Shown here: positions 40,425-44,001 of the stretch, in pieces
Position numbering within the stretch: the first letter of the stretch is position 1
How the letters are laid out: the number at the start of each line of letters is the position of its first letter
NCBI GenBank assembly: GCA_018398765.1
Contig: JAHBMJ010000168.1
Coordinates: 80,929 to 124,929, forward strand
Direction of reading: 5' to 3'
From: Chromera velia
Taxonomy: Eukaryota; Sar; Chromeraceae
DNA: 44,001 bases
Position numbers and translations under genes: made by a program
Notes under the pieces: model-generated
Databases searched by the model: none
What the model saw: only the letters and a program-made list of their open reading frames with translations
Told to the model about the DNA's origin: nothing

Positions 40425-40985
40425 TTACGTGGATTTTTTGTTGCAGTCCCCTCCACCGGCAGCAGCTGCGGCGGCGGCGGCGGCAACGGGCGGGTCATCG
40501 GACCCGTCGGTGGTGGGCACACTTCGGGTCAGGAGGTCGAAGTACAAGGTGTTTTCCAAGCTGGCGTGCGCCACTTTTGGCCACGCCTCCTGTACGTCTT
40601 TCAGCCTGATTGATTTAGTGCCACTGACGAAAGGCTTCCAGAAGTTTTTGACCAGAATGTCCAGCAGCCCCGGCACGTTTGTCGTTTCTGCCATGAGCAA
40701 CGCAAGGACCTCTTTAGTGAGGCGCCGGAAATGGACGCATCTTTTCCCCTGCACTGCATAGCTTGGTGTCGGTGCGAAGTCGGTCCCCAACAAGAAATGG
40801 CTCAAAAGCTGCCGGCCGGCGTCGGAAAGTCCGATCTGGAGCCGCTCTTTCAGTCCGAGCAGTTTCTCCCACACGGTCACCAGGTGGTTATTCTGCAGAT
40901 GTTGGTCGACAAAGGCCGGCGTCACCAACACCTGTAGCAGTTGTGTGAGGAAGTTTTCGAACTGTTCTGACAGGGTATGATCGTT
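40425..40985 (-). pseudogene. Virus-like ORF truncated at its 5' end
   Basis: The minus-strand frame is open from just after a TGA near 40980 to the stop at 40425. It has no ATG in its first half. The earliest residues already look like the middle of a protein (EQFENFLTQLLQVLVTPAFV), followed by WEKLLGLKERLQIGL, LLMAETTNVPGLLDILVKNF and a Gly/Ala-rich C-terminus. The abrupt loss of coding character upstream, where host-like AT/CT-rich sequence begins, suggests the gene was cut at the edge of the inserted block. Family unknown. Confidence 0.45.
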
Positions 40986-42115
40986 TCATGTCTGCTAGGC
41001 ACTTCAGCTAGTCAGCTTCGCACTGAGTCTCCCTCGTCCACTATTGACTATACCTGTTAAGAGAAAAGCAAAAGAAACCTGAATGAAGAGGGGCGACGGC
41101 TAGGGCCACGGTTTGTTCAGTCGATCGTCATGCGAAACACACGAGGGGAAAGGTCTGGGACGATCGTCAGTCAAGCACACTAACCAGCCATCCAGAGCCG
41201 AGTAAGAGAGAGGGGGGAAGAGAGAGAGATAGAGACTTAGCAATAGGAGTCACAAATCAAGATCTCGCCCTATCGCATGACATTGTCTCACTTCTTACCC
41301 TTCATTCAGAGGATTCCAAAGAGGCAGAGGGAGGCGAAGAAGAAGAGGAAGAAGAAGAACTTGAAGAAGAAGAAGAAGAAGACGTCTCGTTGTCTCCCCC
41401 CTCGGTCTTGCTCTCCTTTCTGGATGGACCAGGTGAGGTTGAATCAAACGACATTGGAAGGAGAAGGAGGCGAAGTGGCAGGGGAACAATGTCATCACAC
41501 CATTGTGGGCAGCCCGATCCAGTCCCAGGAAACCCGGCCGATATATATGCAGACACAAGTGGTCATGCAGGCATAAATGTCGGCAGAAAGAAAGCTGACC
41601 ATGATAAAAAATGTTGAAGACTCGCAGGTCATACCAAGAGGGATGATTGAAGAATCTGAGTTTTCTGCAGACACTATATCTTTTTTGCACTCATTATGAG
41701 CAATGCATCTTGCACAGAATTTCGGCTTTCAGTATAGTACGGACAAAGAACTAAACCAAATGAGAACGTGCACCCAACAACAGAGATCGACGCAGCCGTT
41801 AGGCAAAAGGTGCATGTGTAAAAGAGGATGTGTTTCCCATGCGCAGTGCAGCCCCACTCCCAACCCCTCCGCGACTCTCCCTTCAGTCGATCGAATGAAC
41901 GAAGGACGAAGTACAGTGAAGCGGCCTATACCTACAACCAGAGGACACCGACAGCATACGGACTCCCGATTGTCTGGACCGGGCCTCGCTACTGCAAAGC
42001 GCCCCCCCACCCCCAAGCGGATGCCCCGATAGTGGACCGACCATGCATGCATGCAGAGAATTAAGTAAACGCCCCAAAACAAAAAGAGTTTCACTTGTGC
42101 CTTTCGAAGACTCAC
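40986..42115. other. Spacer with possible acidic exon
   Basis: No gene is firmly supported. On the plus strand 41310-41432 has an acceptor (TTCATTCAG) and a donor (GTGAGG) around a Glu-rich frame (EDSKEAEGGEEEE) ending SPPSVLLSFLDGP. On the minus strand the same stretch is only poly-Ser. It may be an exon of an unresolved plus-strand gene or simply a GAA-type repeat. Confidence 0.3.
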
Positions 42116-43981
42116 CCACTGATATTCACTTATGCGGGTAGGCAGTTTGATCAATTGGTGACTGGCTCCCTGCACGCTCGATCGATTTCACAAGGAAGCG
42201 AGGAGAACAGATATTCTATAATAATTTGAGAAACATATGCAGGAACTGACCGCGTTTCGATGATCTTTGGGTCAATGTGGGGGCGCTGCACGGAAAAAGC
42301 GCATAAATCAGTGAAAGAAGGTATTTGTTTCATTAAATTTGGTCAGAAAATTGATTTTCATTAACACAAAACTCACAGATAAGGATACAAGCAATGGCCA
42401 GCCTGAGGGGGATCAATGATATGAGAGCAGAAGATACAAACTCTTTGGACCGAACACCCCCCTCAATTCTTATAGAGCAAACATAACAGAAGGTAAACGC
42501 TCTGAGAGCAGAAATTTGATCCGAGGCAGATTTCTCTACCCCACCAACTTGAAGCATCCCCACTGACTTTGGTTCTGTAGATGAGCTTCTGGGTCTCTGC
42601 CCAAGAGAGAGCAGCGATGGAAGAGAACGTGCTGTTTTCATCAGGGACCCCCCCGGGATAACCAGAACTTGTCGGCCTAGGGATAACCAGAACTCTGGTC
42701 CCTGTCGAATCAACAGTCCGAGTAGGCAAGCGAGCGTTCCATGAATAAAGACGATCGATCGAGAGACTTGGGCACAGGGGAGAGAGTGCAAACGTAACAC
42801 ATATAGAGAAAGAGGGGTGTCCAACCACACTTGCTCTCCAAGTCTACGTCTTTCATCGAAAGTATCTTTCTTGCAGGACTGATATCTACATGCTCTCAAA
42901 GATGATGGCACATGCATGTAAATTTATTGACAGAGCACTGCCTCAATCGGCCGACCTTCTACTGACCTCTGTTCTGCGAAGATGGTTTCGGAGGAGCAGG
43001 AGAAAGGATGGCCGGAAGGATTAATGAGCCTCGCCGCTGAAGTCCATGGTGCACCTGCCCTTGTCTCTGTCTCTGTGCTGCGGGTGCGGGGGGCTGCAGT
43101 CGGCTGTTCGGGTCGTGGGTGTGGCTGTTGTCGGCGTACAGCGGCGGCATGTCGAACGGGGCGGGGGTGAAGGTGTTGTTGGGTTGTGAGGACTGCGACT
43201 GGGACTGGGACTGAGTGGAGACCACTGAGGCTGTGCCCTTGGATCTGTGGAGCACAAAGAGCGAAGGGGGGCAGGAGGATTGCGTAAACGAACACTCTAG
43301 CTGCCAAAGTGACTGATGTGCGAAGCTACAAAAGTGCAATAAGGAGAAGAGAAAACAGGAGGATTACCTAGAGGATTGCACGGGAGTTGGAGCCATCACT
43401 GGCGCGAGACATTCTAAAAGCAAGGAAAACTGACATGACAGTAGGTTTGATCGCGGGCTTGGACTGCTCGGAGGCGGTGACATCCGTCACTCTGTCTGCA
43501 CAACCAGAAGCGGGCAAGCAAGGAGCCGCAGGAAGAGATACTGTATGATCGACATGTGACGACACAAAAGAGAGAAAAGGGATCAAACGAAGAAAAAAAA
43601 AGAGTCACAGGGAGAATGAGCTTGCAAAAAGATACACTGTACTTGAATGGAGGGGAATTCAATATAGAGCGAAAGCGTTTCTCATGTCTGCATGCAGCTG
43701 CTTTGACAAAACATCCAAAAATGATATACCGTGCAGCTTTAGTCCCATAACGGTCTCAATTGCCGTGATAATATGGTTTTCCACACTCCTGGGGGGTGCG
43801 GGGAAGGGTGCGTTCACGTGTCCTATCCAGAATTCCTAAATCGTGTACAGCCACCATTGCGTGTCCTTGAGGGGATCGCACTCTCCCGGATCAGTGGAAC
43901 AGATGAGGTGCAGCTGTTTTACATCGTCTGTTTCTGACTGCTCTGCTTGTGCGCCTGCTACCGTTCTTGCGGCCTCGAGAA
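42116..43981 (-). CDS. Unidentified Gln/Ser/Pro-rich protein, partial, multi-exon
   Basis: Phase-consistent minus-strand exons are 43413-43368, 43244-42967, 42701-42568, 42285-42251 and a 13-base microexon, 42128-42116. They read in order: a short [12 protein letters not shown] piece; a disordered Gln/Ser/Pro-rich exon ([20 protein letters not shown]); [18 protein letters not shown] then [36 protein letters not shown]. Donors are GTAATC, GTCAGT and GTGAGT. Further upstream exons are likely at about 43495-43440 and about 43963-43840 ([38 protein letters not shown]), and the gene continues beyond the window edge. I recognise no domain. The 3' end was not found below 42116. Confidence 0.5.
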
Positions 43982-44001
43982 TATGCAGAGAAAGATGCAT
44001 T

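Noticed and set aside
37002..40985. Bacterial operon or contamination
   Set aside because: No ribosome-binding sites precede the starts, the spacers carry hairpin motifs not resembling rho-independent terminators with U tracts, and the sequence is continuous with host-like repeats.

Overview
This is nuclear DNA from an intron-rich, moderately GC-rich protist. Its introns are mostly 70-500 bp, with GTGAGT, GTCAGT or GTAGGT donors and TGCAG acceptors. Dinucleotide and tetranucleotide microsatellites are very abundant, and TGCATGC palindromes are scattered throughout. Together with the protein repertoire this suggests an alveolate alga, most likely a chromerid such as Chromera velia; that assignment is inference. 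No prokaryotic gene organisation, CRISPR array or rRNA was seen.

Layout: 1-1479, gene-poor flank and possible promoter. 1480-7050 (+), an 11-exon gene whose C-terminus resembles the end of a PARP-type ADP-ribosyltransferase domain. 7051-8700, AT-rich spacer. 8700-12830 (-), remains of a MAPK-like kinase gene and other decayed coding fragments, interrupted by a 600 bp CA/GA microsatellite and a small duplication. 12830-14269, AT-rich spacer. 14270-17769 (-), a four-exon secreted histidine acid phosphatase with a (GGAT)n satellite in its first intron. 18474-25687 (+), a 12-exon SERCA-type (P2A) calcium ATPase with an unusual N-terminal presequence; it is divergent from the phosphatase across a 704 bp spacer. 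27456-29225 (+), a Lys/Glu-rich chromodomain protein. 29.6-31.7 kb, a tandem array of duplicated noncoding blocks ending in an assembly gap. 32370-33410 (-), three exons of a WD40 protein. 34379-34732 (-), a small acidic ORF. 34.9-36.9 kb, AT-rich DNA with repeats, a tRNA-like remnant and a (+) repeat ORF. 37002-40985 (-), a compact intronless block of four co-directional ORFs. 42116-43981 (-), exons of a larger gene running off the right edge.

The most unusual segment is 37002-40985. Its genes lie head to tail with no introns, encode membrane proteins and a protein with a Cys-x2-Cys...Lys-His signature that I associate with large algal DNA viruses, and are separated by spacers carrying the same 13-mer next to hairpins. 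One ORF is frameshifted and the outermost is cut off at its 5' end, so it looks like a decaying endogenous viral fragment embedded among host genes.

For the PARP-like, phosphatase and calcium-ATPase genes, exon models were built by hand from splice signals and checked by reading-frame phase: all three give uninterrupted frames (about 860, 519 and 1184 residues). Homology calls rest on recognised motifs only; no database search was possible.
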